Below, in pieces: positions 25,229 through 32,609 of a DNA stretch of 64,000 bases; position 1 is the first letter of the stretch; each line of letters opens with the position of its first letter. A program made the position numbers and the translations under genes. A model generated the notes under the pieces. That model saw nothing but the letters and a program-made list of their open reading frames with translations, ran no database searches and was not told where the DNA came from. This stretch comes from JAHRAW01 sp028066695 (GTDB lineage: Bacteria > Pseudomonadota > Gammaproteobacteria > Arenicellales > Poriferihabitantaceae), in assembly GCA_963457535.1 (NCBI GenBank), contig OY734803.1:1984001-2048000 (forward strand), written 5' to 3'.

Positions 25229-27712
25229 ATGTTTTTGCTGATTGCGGCGATTTTGGCGCTGCTCGCCGCGTTTGCGCGCCTGCGCATGCCGGCGCGGACT
25301 TGGCTGGCGCTTGCGGCCGCGGTTTTCGCGGCGGTTTTTGTTTTCACCGACGATTTTGCGGCGGCGCTTTCGCTGCTGTTTTTGCTCGCGCTGGCGCCGC
25401 CGCTGGCGCTGCTGCATGCGCCGAATTGGCGGAAGAAATTTGTCAGCGCGCGCGCGCTGCAATTCGCGCAAAAAACCATGCCGCCGATTTCGCAGACCGA
25501 GCGCGAGGCGATAGAGGCCGGCAGCGTGTGGTGGGAGGCGCAGTTGTTTTCCGGCGCGCCCGACTGGGATATGCTTTTTTCCGCCGGAAAACCGTCGCTG
25601 AGCGAGGCCGAACTCGCCTTTATTAATGGCCCGGTGGAAACGCTGTGCGCGATGTGCAACGACTGGGAAATCGGCGAGCGCGGCGATCTGCCGCCGCCGG
25701 TCTGGGAATACATCCGCAACAACGGCTTCTTCGGCATGAACGCCTCGCCCGAACACGGCGGACTCGGCTTCTCCGCATACGCGCAGTCGTGCATCGTGCA
25801 AAAACTCGCGAGCCGCTGCGCCGCGGCCGCGGTCACGGTGATGGTGCCGAATTCGCTCGGCCCGGCCGAATTGCTGCAGCATTACGGCAGCGAAGAACAA
25901 AAACAACTCCACCTGCGCCGCTTGGCGAGCGGCGAAGAGACGCCGTGTTTCGCACTGACCGGCCCGTGGGCCGGCTCCGACGCGGGCGCGATGCCGGACA
26001 GCGGCGTGGTCTGCGAGGGCGAGCATGAAGGCGAGCGCGTGCTCGGCTTCCGCCTGAACTGGGACAAGCGTTACATCACGCTCGGCCCGGTGGCGACGCT
26101 GATCGGCCTGGCCTTTCAGGCGCATGACCCGAAGCGCCTGCTCGGCGGCGCGACCGAACTCGGCATCACCTGCGCGTTGGTGCCGGCGAACACGCCCGGC
26201 GTTTCCATCGGCGCGCGCCACCAGCCGCTGCGCGCGGCCTTTCAAAACGGCCCGCAGCGCGGCGCCGATGTGTTCATTCCGCTGGACTGGGTCATCGGCG
26301 GACGCGAGCGCATCGGCCAGGGCTGGCGCATGCTGATGGAATCGCTCGCCGCCGGGCGCGGCATTTCGCTGCCGGCGATGGCCGCCGGCGCGGCGAAATC
26401 CGCGGCGCGGTATAGCGGCGCGTATGCGCGCGTGCGCGAGCAGTTCGGCGTGGAAATCGGAAAGTTTGAAGGCGTACAGGAGGCGCTGGCGCGCATCGCC
26501 GGGCGCACCTATTTGCTGGACGCGGCGCGCACATTAATGACCGACGCGCTCGGGCGCGGCGAAAAGCCGGCGGTGATGTCGGCGATGGTGAAACTGCATT
26601 GCACCGAGTTGTCGCGCGCGGTGATTAATGACGCGATGGATTTGCACGGCGGCAAGGGAATCTGCATGGGCCCGCGAAATTATCTGGCGGCCGCCTACCA
26701 GCAACTCCCTATCGGCATCACCGTGGAGGGCGCGAACATTTTGACGCGCTCGTTGATCGTCTTCGGGCAGGGCGCGCTGCGCTGCCACCCGCATCTTCTC
26801 GCCGAAATGGAAGCGGCGACAAACGGCGGCGAAGACGCGTTGGAAAAATTTGACGCCGAGTTGCGCCGCCACATGGAGCATTTAATCGGCAACAAAATCC
26901 GCGCGACCGCGCTTTCGCTGAGCCGCGGCCGGCTGGCGCGCGGCGCCGGCGGGCATGCGCTGGTGCGGCGGCACAGCCGCTCGGTGGAGCACTTAAGCGC
27001 GGCCTTCGCGTTCCTCGCCGATGTGACCCTGCTGCTGCTCGGCGGCGAATTGAAGCGCCGCGAGATGCTGTCCGGGCGTTTTGCCGACGCGCACGGCAAT
27101 CTCTTTTTGGCGACCGCCGCGCTGAAAAAATTCCGCGACCGCGGCGAGCCCGAGGACGAAGCGCCGCTCGCCGACTGGGCATGCGCCTATGCGCTGTTTC
27201 ACGCGCAGCAGGCGCTGGACGGAATTTTGCGCAACTACCCGCGCCCGCTGCTCGGCAAATTGATGCGCATTAATGTGTTCGGCGGCGGGCGGTATCTGCA
27301 GATGCCCGGCGATGAATTGTCGCGCCGCGTTGCCGAGACGCTGCAGACCGACGGCCCCGCGCGCGCGCGTTTGTGCGAGCATATGTTCATCCCGTCCGAC
27401 GCGTCCGAGCCGGCCGCGCAACTTGAGAGCGCGTTTCATTTGATGACCGAGAGCAAACCCGTGCGCCGCCGCCTGTGCAAAGAAAACCGCGCGCCGGCGC
27501 CGGCGCAATCCTACGCCGACTGGGTCGCGTCGTTGCGCGCCGACCAGGCGGTGGATGAATCCGAAGCCAACTTGCTGTTGCGCGCGCGCGAAGCGGCCGA
27601 GGAGGCGATTCGCGTGGACGAATTCGCGCCCGGCGGCGAGGCGCGCAACACGCCTGCGCCGGAAGTAAAAAGTCCGCCGCCTCCCGCGGTTACCGACACC
27701 GCCGTCGCATGA
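25229..27712 (+). CDS. fadE: Acyl-CoA dehydrogenase, FadE type
   Basis: An 827-residue FadE-like enzyme (814 in E. coli) that introduces the first double bond in fatty-acid beta-oxidation. Two N-terminal membrane segments (about residues 1-20 and 24-60) precede the dehydrogenase fold: VWEYIRNNGFFGMNASPEHGG, ALTGPWAGSDAGAMPDSG for FAD/substrate binding, DLHGGKGICMGPRNYLAAAYQ and the long FadE-specific C-terminal region that other acyl-CoA dehydrogenases lack. ATG 25229 is used because GAGG precedes it and upstream in-frame codons have no support. The stop overlaps the fadD-like start (ATGA), so activation and first oxidation enzymes are made together. Confidence 0.93.
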   Translation: MFLLIAAILALLAAFARLRMPARTWLALAAAVFAAVFVFTDDFAAALSLLFLLALAPPLALLHAPNWRKKFVSARALQFAQKTMPPISQTEREAIEAGSVWWEAQLFSGAPDWDMLFSAGKPSLSEAELAFINGPVETLCAMCNDWEIGERGDLPPPVWEYIRNNGFFGMNASPEHGGLGFSAYAQSCIVQKLASRCAAAAVTVMVPNSLGPAELLQHYGSEEQKQLHLRRLASGEETPCFALTGPWAGSDAGAMPDSGVVCEGEHEGERVLGFRLNWDKRYITLGPVATLIGLAFQAHDPKRLLGGATELGITCALVPANTPGVSIGARHQPLRAAFQNGPQRGADVFIPLDWVIGGRERIGQGWRMLMESLAAGRGISLPAMAAGAAKSAARYSGAYARVREQFGVEIGKFEGVQEALARIAGRTYLLDAARTLMTDALGRGEKPAVMSAMVKLHCTELSRAVINDAMDLHGGKGICMGPRNYLAAAYQQLPIGITVEGANILTRSLIVFGQGALRCHPHLLAEMEAATNGGEDALEKFDAELRRHMEHLIGNKIRATALSLSRGRLARGAGGHALVRRHSRSVEHLSAAFAFLADVTLLLLGGELKRREMLSGRFADAHGNLFLATAALKKFRDRGEPEDEAPLADWACAYALFHAQQALDGILRNYPRPLLGKLMRINVFGGGRYLQMPGDELSRRVAETLQTDGPARARLCEHMFIPSDASEPAAQLESAFHLMTESKPVRRRLCKENRAPAPAQSYADWVASLRADQAVDESEANLLLRAREAAEEAIRVDEFAPGGEARNTPAPEVKSPPPPAVTDTAVA

Positions 27713-29616
27713 CCGAAAAAACCGGGCAATTGGAGCAATTGGAAAATCGCGGACGCGCGCCGCAACAGGCGCGCGTCTATCCGTCCGACGCGCTCGCCGC
27801 AAACCGCGCGCGCATGGACGCGATTGAGCCGGACGGCACGCTGCACGATTTGTTTCGCGAACGCGCGCGGCGCACCCCGGACAAAACCGCCTACACCGAA
27901 CACCGCGGCGGGAAATGGGTGCGCCGCAGTTGGCGGTGGATGTCCGAGGAAGTGGAAAAACGCCGCCGCGCGATTGTTGCCGAGGGCGTCCCGCGCGGCG
28001 CGCGCGCGGCGATTCGCATGCGCAATTGCGTGGAGTGGATTTTGTATGACCAGGCATGCATGGCCGCGGGCCTGGTGCTGGTGCCGCTGTATGCCGACGA
28101 CCGCGCCGACAACATCGCCTACATTCTGGAGCAAACCGAAAGCGAATTGCTGCTGGTGGAGCGCGCCGACATGTGGCGCGAGATGGACGGCGAGGGCCCG
28201 TTTCCGTCGCTGAAACGCGTGGTCGCGGCGGACGGCGAGACCAAATCCGGCGACGACGACAAACTGCTGCCGCTCGGCGAATGGCTGCGTCGGCATGAAA
28301 ATGCAGATGAAAATCAAAATGACAATGGCAAAAAAACCCGCGCGGAAGACCTCGCCACCATCGTCTACACCTCCGGCACCACCGGCCGGCCGAAAGGCGT
28401 GATGCTCACCCACGCCAACATCCTGCAAAACGCGCACGCCGGATTGAAGAGCATCGCGATTTTTCCCGGCGACACCTTCCTCTCGTTTCTGCCGCTGTCG
28501 CACATGTTTGAGCGCACCGTCGGTTACTGCATGCCGCTGATGGCCGGCGCCGAAGTCGCGTTCAACCGCTCGGTGGATGACTTGATGGAAGACCTCGCCG
28601 AATTGCGCCCGAATTTTTTCATCACGGTGCCGCGCATTTTTGAGCGCGCGCACGCGGCGATCAGCGCGCGCCTTGAACAGGGGCCCGCGCTGGCGCGCTT
28701 TTTGTTTTCGCGCGCGGTCGCGGTCGGCTGGCGGCGGTTTGAAATTTCCCAGGGGCGCGCGCGCTGGCGCCCGTCGCAATTGCTGTGGCCGCTGCTGGAC
28801 GCGCTGGTCGCAAAAAAAATCCGCGCGCGTTTCGGCGGCAAGTTGCGCCTGGTGGTCAGCGGCGGCGCGCCGCTCGCGCCGGGCATCTCGCGCATGTTCA
28901 TCGCGCTCGGCGTGAAAATCGTGCAGGGCTACGGCCTGACCGAAACCGGCCCGACGCTCAGCGTCAATACCCTGAAACGCAACAACCCGGCGAGCGTTGG
29001 CCTGCCGTTCATCGGCGCGGAAATTCGCATCTCGGAGCGCGGCGAACTGCAGGCGCGCAGCCCGAGCGTGATGTCCGGCTACTGGCGCAACGAGAAAGCG
29101 ACGCGCGAAGTGCTGGACGAAGACGGCTGGTTTTCCAGCGGCGACATCGCGGCGATAGACGCCGACGGTTTTATTTCCATCGTCGGCCGGCTCAAGGAAA
29201 TCATCGTGACCGCCACCGGCGAAAAAGTTCCGCCGGCCGACATGGAAGCGGCGATTTGCGATCACGCGCTTTTTGATCAGGCGATGGTGCTCGGCGAAGG
29301 CCGCGCGTTTTTGTCGGCGCTGGTGGTGCTGAACGAAGAGAGTTGGCGCGGCCGCGCAAAGACGCTCGGCGTGGACGCCGAAGACGAAGCCGCGCTCGCA
29401 AGCGAGCAAGTGGAAAAATACCTGCTGGAAATCATCGCGCAACAATTGCACGACTTCCCCGGCTACGCTGAGGTGCACCGCGTTTGCGCGCTGCGCGACG
29501 CGTGGACCGTGGGCGGCGGCGCGCTGACGCCGACCATGAAAATCAAGCGCGCGACCTTGCGCGAGCGTTTCGCCGCGCAAATTGAAAACATGTATGCCGG
29601 CGCGCGCCGCGAATGA
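27709..29616 (+). CDS. Long-chain acyl-CoA synthetase (AMP-forming)
   Basis: A 635-residue adenylate-forming enzyme that activates fatty acids to acyl-CoA. The P-loop-like A3 motif YTSGTTGRPKGVMLTH, A5 (GYGLTETGP), A7 (GWFSSGDIAAID) and A8 (GRLKEIIVTATGEKVPP) are all present, including the catalytic lysine region near the C-terminus (TPTMKIKR). Length and the insert around residues 300-370 match the FAA1/FadD15 long-chain class rather than the shorter E. coli FadD. Translation is coupled to fadE by a four-base overlap. The 3' end overlaps nothing conserved; the dehalogenase gene starts eight bases later. Confidence 0.92.
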   Translation: MTEKTGQLEQLENRGRAPQQARVYPSDALAANRARMDAIEPDGTLHDLFRERARRTPDKTAYTEHRGGKWVRRSWRWMSEEVEKRRRAIVAEGVPRGARAAIRMRNCVEWILYDQACMAAGLVLVPLYADDRADNIAYILEQTESELLLVERADMWREMDGEGPFPSLKRVVAADGETKSGDDDKLLPLGEWLRRHENADENQNDNGKKTRAEDLATIVYTSGTTGRPKGVMLTHANILQNAHAGLKSIAIFPGDTFLSFLPLSHMFERTVGYCMPLMAGAEVAFNRSVDDLMEDLAELRPNFFITVPRIFERAHAAISARLEQGPALARFLFSRAVAVGWRRFEISQGRARWRPSQLLWPLLDALVAKKIRARFGGKLRLVVSGGAPLAPGISRMFIALGVKIVQGYGLTETGPTLSVNTLKRNNPASVGLPFIGAEIRISERGELQARSPSVMSGYWRNEKATREVLDEDGWFSSGDIAAIDADGFISIVGRLKEIIVTATGEKVPPADMEAAICDHALFDQAMVLGEGRAFLSALVVLNEESWRGRAKTLGVDAEDEAALASEQVEKYLLEIIAQQLHDFPGYAEVHRVCALRDAWTVGGGALTPTMKIKRATLRERFAAQIENMYAGARRE

Positions 29617-29623
29617 GACCGGC

Positions 29624-30343
29624 ATGACCGCGGACACGAACGCGCCGACTCTCGCATTTGATGTTTACGGCACATTGATAGACACCGCCGGAACCACCGC
29701 CGCGCTCGCGCGCCACCTCGGCGATGATGCCGCGCCCGCGTTCGCCGAGGAATGGCGGCGCAAACAATTGGAATACACTTTTCGCCGCGCGGCGATGCGC
29801 GACTACCGCGACTTTCGCGCCTGCACGCGCCAGGCGCTGGACTATTGCTGCGAATTTTTGCGCGCCGATTTGCCGGCGGCGGCGCGCGAGGAATTGATGG
29901 CGCAGTATTTGCATCTGCCGGCGTTCGCCGACGCCGCCGCCGGTTTGGAAAAATTGTCGCGCGCGCAAATGCGCATGTTCGCGTTTTCCAACGGGCATCC
30001 CGACGACCTGAAACCGCTGCTGAAAAACGCCGGCATCCATAAATATTTCGCCGGCATCGTCAGCGTGCACGCCGCGGCCTCGTTCAAGCCCGACCCGGCT
30101 GTCTACCAACATTTTTTAAAGTGCGCCGATGCGCCCGCCGAAAATTGCTGGCTGGTCTCCGGAAATCCGTTTGACATTTGCGGCGCGCGCGCCGCCGGCA
30201 TGCACGCCGCGTGGCTGCGCCGCAACCCGCGCATCGCGTTTGACCCGTGGGAGCCGCAATTCGCCCCCGAATTTGAAGCGGCTGATTTTTCCGCGCTCGC
30301 CGAATTTCTCCTCGGCAAAGCCGCGCCGCGCGGTATGCGATAA
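29624..30343 (+). CDS. Haloacid dehalogenase type II
   Basis: A 239-residue HAD-superfamily hydrolase. Motif I FDVYGTLIDT carries the nucleophilic aspartate; motif II is FSNGHPDDL, motif III the lysine in SFKPDPAVYQHF, and motif IV is VSGNPFDICGARAAGM, where many enzymes have SSNxxD. These are hallmarks of the L-2-haloacid dehalogenase subfamily, which hydrolyses short 2-haloalkanoic acids; many genomic members may have other phosphatase-like substrates. The start ATG 29624 follows the synthetase stop by seven bases. The stop falls inside a possible promoter for yajC. Confidence 0.85.
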   Translation: MTADTNAPTLAFDVYGTLIDTAGTTAALARHLGDDAAPAFAEEWRRKQLEYTFRRAAMRDYRDFRACTRQALDYCCEFLRADLPAAAREELMAQYLHLPAFADAAAGLEKLSRAQMRMFAFSNGHPDDLKPLLKNAGIHKYFAGIVSVHAAASFKPDPAVYQHFLKCADAPAENCWLVSGNPFDICGARAAGMHAAWLRRNPRIAFDPWEPQFAPEFEAADFSALAEFLLGKAAPRGMR

Positions 30344-30344
30344 T
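30336..30344 (+). promoter_or_regulatory. Possible extended -10 promoter for yajC
   Basis: TGC followed by GATAAT (30339-30344) forms an extended -10 element at the very end of the dehalogenase gene, about 31 bases before the yajC ATG. There is no good -35. Confidence 0.35.
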
Positions 30345-30375
30345 CGCGCCCCCGCCAATCCGATTGGAGTTTCCA

Positions 30376-30729
30376 ATGAACCCGCAGAGTTTAATTTCCC
30401 AACTTTCCCCGATCAACGACGCCTGGGCGCAGGGCGCCGGCGGCGGAGGCGGAGGCGGCCTGGTCGGCCTGCTGCCTTTCCTGCTGATCATCGTCATCTT
30501 TTATTTGCTGCTGATTCGCCCGCAGCAAAAACGCGCGAAGCAGCACAAGCAGATGATCTCCGAACTCGCCAAAGGAGACGAAGTCGTCACCAACGGCGGC
30601 GCGCTCGGCAAAATCACCGGCGTGGACGACAACTTCATCACGCTGGAAATCGCCGACGGCGTGCGCATAAAAGTGCAGCGCATGGCGGTCGCGCAGATGA
30701 TGCCGAAGGGGACGATTAAGGGGGAGTAG
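30376..30729 (+). CDS. yajC: Sec translocon accessory protein YajC
   Basis: A 117-residue single-pass membrane protein of the SecDF-YajC complex. After a Gly-rich N-terminus it has one transmembrane helix (LVGLLPFLLIIVIFYLLLI, about 33-51) followed at once by the family signature RPQQKRAKQHKQMISELAKGDEVVTNGG, and then a small soluble beta domain. ATG 30376 follows a GGAG about 10 bases upstream. YajC is normally followed directly by secD; here secD begins about 11 kb further right, with accessory genes between. Confidence 0.95.
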   Translation: MNPQSLISQLSPINDAWAQGAGGGGGGGLVGLLPFLLIIVIFYLLLIRPQQKRAKQHKQMISELAKGDEVVTNGGALGKITGVDDNFITLEIADGVRIKVQRMAVAQMMPKGTIKGE

Positions 30730-30735
30730 GGTGGT

Positions 30736-30763
30736 GGCGCCGCTTTCATTATGAAGCGGCGCC
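30736..30763. repeat. Perfect 10-base inverted repeat after yajC
   Basis: GGCGCCGCTT (30736-30745) and AAGCGGCGCC (30754-30763) are separated by 8 bases. It starts seven bases after the yajC stop and has no U tract behind it. It could end the yajC transcript or mark the edge of the accessory block. Confidence 0.5.
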
Positions 30764-30821
30764 GGTTGCTTCGGCGGAAACCCCAAGAACCGGCCGGAGA
30801 AATTGACTCCATGTAAAATCC

Positions 30822-30841
30822 GGCCGGCGGTTGCGCCGGCC
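30822..30841. repeat. Perfect 8-base hairpin upstream of the tcmP-like gene
   Basis: GGCCGGCG (30822-30829) and CGCCGGCC (30834-30841) around a GTTG loop. It lies 42 bases before the next start codon, between the yajC side and the AT-richer gene, and may insulate or regulate that gene. An AGGAG ribosome site at 30872 precedes the ATG at 30884. Confidence 0.5.
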
Positions 30842-30883
30842 TGCAAGGCTGGATCTTTATAAACTCAACATAGGAGATGAAAA

Positions 30884-31705
30884 ATGAAATTTGACGAAAT
30901 TAAACGCTGGTCAGAGATCAAACTGGAGATCCTTCGGAAATACGCCATCCCGTATGCAAAAATCATGTCTCGCCGAAATTTCAAGTTTCACTATATTGAT
31001 GCTTTCAGCGGGGCTGGTTTGCACATCAGTAAAGAGACCGGGAAAATCGTGGACGGCAGCCCGTTGCGCGTTCTCAAAATGGACATTTCATTCGACAGTT
31101 ACCACTTCGTCGACCTTGACAAAGACAAGACGGGTTTCCTTCGGGATTATTGCGAAGAAAATCACCCGGACAGAAATGTGAAGGTCAAACAAGGAGATTG
31201 CAACGAAGTTGTCGATCGCATCGTTTCCGGGATGAGTTTCGATAACTTCGACCGCATTCTTTGCCTTTTGGATCCTTACGGACTCCATTTGGACTGGAAA
31301 GTCATCGAAATGATGGGAAAAAAAGGGATTGTAGATTTGATCCTGAACTTTCCCATCATGGACATGAATCGCAATGCGATTTGGCATGATCGCGAAAAAG
31401 TGTCGGAGTCGGGAAAGACCCGCATGACCAGGTTTTGGGGCGATGACTCATGGCGGGACGAGGCCTATTCACGCGCTCGCCAACAAGAGTTGTTTGGTGA
31501 AGCGCCGTTGAAAAAGCAGTCCAATGAAGCCATCGTCCGCGCATTTCAGGCGCGTTTGCGGAATGTTGCCGAATTCAAGCATGTGCCCCGGCCAGTTCCG
31601 ATGAAAAACAGCAAGGGCCCAACCGTGTACTATCTGTTTTTCGCCTCACAAAACGCAACGGCGGAAAAAATCGCAAAGAGCATTTTGAAAAAATACGCGG
31701 AGTAA
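30884..31705 (+). CDS. Three-Cys-motif partner protein TcmP-like
   Basis: A 273-residue protein resembling the TcmP family (TIGR04474), proteins found next to a three-Cys protein and sporadically distributed. FHYIDAFSGAG (residues 35-45) looks like motif I of SAM-dependent methyltransferases, and LLDPYGLHLDW (128-138) like their DPP-type motif, so a methyltransferase-like fold is likely; catalysis is unproven. KGIVDLILNFP and the FWGDDSWRD segment are also present. Base composition and codon use are clearly AT-richer than the flanking genes, a sign of transfer. It has a strong AGGAG ribosome site and is followed after three bases by the three-Cys partner gene. Confidence 0.8.
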   Translation: MKFDEIKRWSEIKLEILRKYAIPYAKIMSRRNFKFHYIDAFSGAGLHISKETGKIVDGSPLRVLKMDISFDSYHFVDLDKDKTGFLRDYCEENHPDRNVKVKQGDCNEVVDRIVSGMSFDNFDRILCLLDPYGLHLDWKVIEMMGKKGIVDLILNFPIMDMNRNAIWHDREKVSESGKTRMTRFWGDDSWRDEAYSRARQQELFGEAPLKKQSNEAIVRAFQARLRNVAEFKHVPRPVPMKNSKGPTVYYLFFASQNATAEKIAKSILKKYAE

Positions 31706-31708
31706 AAC

Positions 31709-32440
31709 ATGTCTTCCATAGAGTGGACCGAACAAACCTGGAACCCCGTAACCGGCTGCACCAAAATTTCGGCCGGTTGCAAGCACTGCTACGCCCACAC
31801 CATGTCGCGGCGGCTGCAGGCGATGGGTGTGCCCGGCTATGAAAACGGTTTTGAAGTGTCCTGCCATGAAAGCCGGCTGGCGCAGCCGTTGCGCCGCAAA
31901 AAACCGACGATGTATTTCGTCAACTCCATGAGCGATTTGTTTCACTCCAAAGTGCCGTTTGCGTTTGTGGAAAAAGTGATGCAAACGATCTCGGATACCC
32001 CGCGGCACACCTACCAAATCCTGACAAAACGCCCGGGCGAAATGAAAAAATATTTTTCCACCCGGCCCGTGCCGAAAAATGCATGGCTCGGCGTGTCGGT
32101 GGAAAACAAAAGGCACGGCGTTCCGCGCATTGATGTGCTGCGCGGCATTGATGCGCGCGTGCGCTTTTTGTCGGTGGAGCCGCTGCTGGAGGACATCGGC
32201 GCGGTGGATCTTTCCGGCATTCACTGGGTGATCGTCGGCGGCGAAAGCGGCCACGGCGCGCGCCCGATGCAGCCGAAATGGGTCGCCAATGTAAAAAAGC
32301 AATGCCGCGAGCAGAAAGCCAAGTTCTTTTTCAAGCAATGGGGCGCGCACGGCGCGGACGGCGTCCGGCGCAGCAAAAAAGCCAATGGCAGGGAGTTCCG
32401 GCGCCGCACTTGGAATGAAATGCCGCCGGTGACGCCCTGA
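31709..32440 (+). CDS. Three-Cys-motif protein, phage Gp37/Gp68-like (DUF5131)
   Basis: A 243-residue protein of the PF07505 (Gp37/Gp68, DUF5131) family. The N-terminal WNPVTGCTKISAGCKHCYA contains the three invariant cysteines C17, C24 and C27 (C-x6-C-x2-C), a spacing reminiscent of but different from the CxxxCxxC of radical SAM enzymes, so an Fe-S cluster is plausible. NSMSDLFHSKVPFAFVEKVM, YQILTKRPGEM, WLGVSVEN and VIVGGESGHGARPM are typical family blocks suggesting a TIM-barrel-like core. The function is unknown. It is coupled to the upstream TcmP-like gene and ends before a Rho-independent terminator. Confidence 0.88.
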   Translation: MSSIEWTEQTWNPVTGCTKISAGCKHCYAHTMSRRLQAMGVPGYENGFEVSCHESRLAQPLRRKKPTMYFVNSMSDLFHSKVPFAFVEKVMQTISDTPRHTYQILTKRPGEMKKYFSTRPVPKNAWLGVSVENKRHGVPRIDVLRGIDARVRFLSVEPLLEDIGAVDLSGIHWVIVGGESGHGARPMQPKWVANVKKQCREQKAKFFFKQWGAHGADGVRRSKKANGREFRRRTWNEMPPVTP

Positions 32441-32473
32441 CCGCCGCCGCGCGGCAAACCGCCCAAAAACAAC

Positions 32474-32492
32474 AAAACCCGGCGGGTTTTTT
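32474..32492 (+). terminator. Rho-independent terminator after the three-Cys gene
   Basis: AAAACCC and GGGTTTT pair around a GGC loop, followed by further T residues, 34 bases after the stop at 32440. It closes the two-gene unit and precedes a new promoter. Confidence 0.6.
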
Positions 32493-32505
32493 CCGCAAAA
32501 AAGGC

Positions 32506-32536
32506 TTGACACGGCGGGGGCGCGGTGTGGCATACT
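32506..32536 (+). promoter_or_regulatory. Sigma-70-like promoter for the first FN3 protein of the pair
   Basis: A perfect TTGACA (32506-32511) and CATACT (32531-32536) are spaced by 19 bases, giving a start near 32543 and a leader of about 67 bases before the ATG at 32610. The leader contains a strong GGGGAGG ribosome site. Confidence 0.55.
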
Positions 32537-32609
32537 CTCCGTCAAGCGTCGCGCAAAAGCACGATGCAAACAAATCAGTAATTCCATTGGTGTATTCGGG
32601 GAGGCGGTC

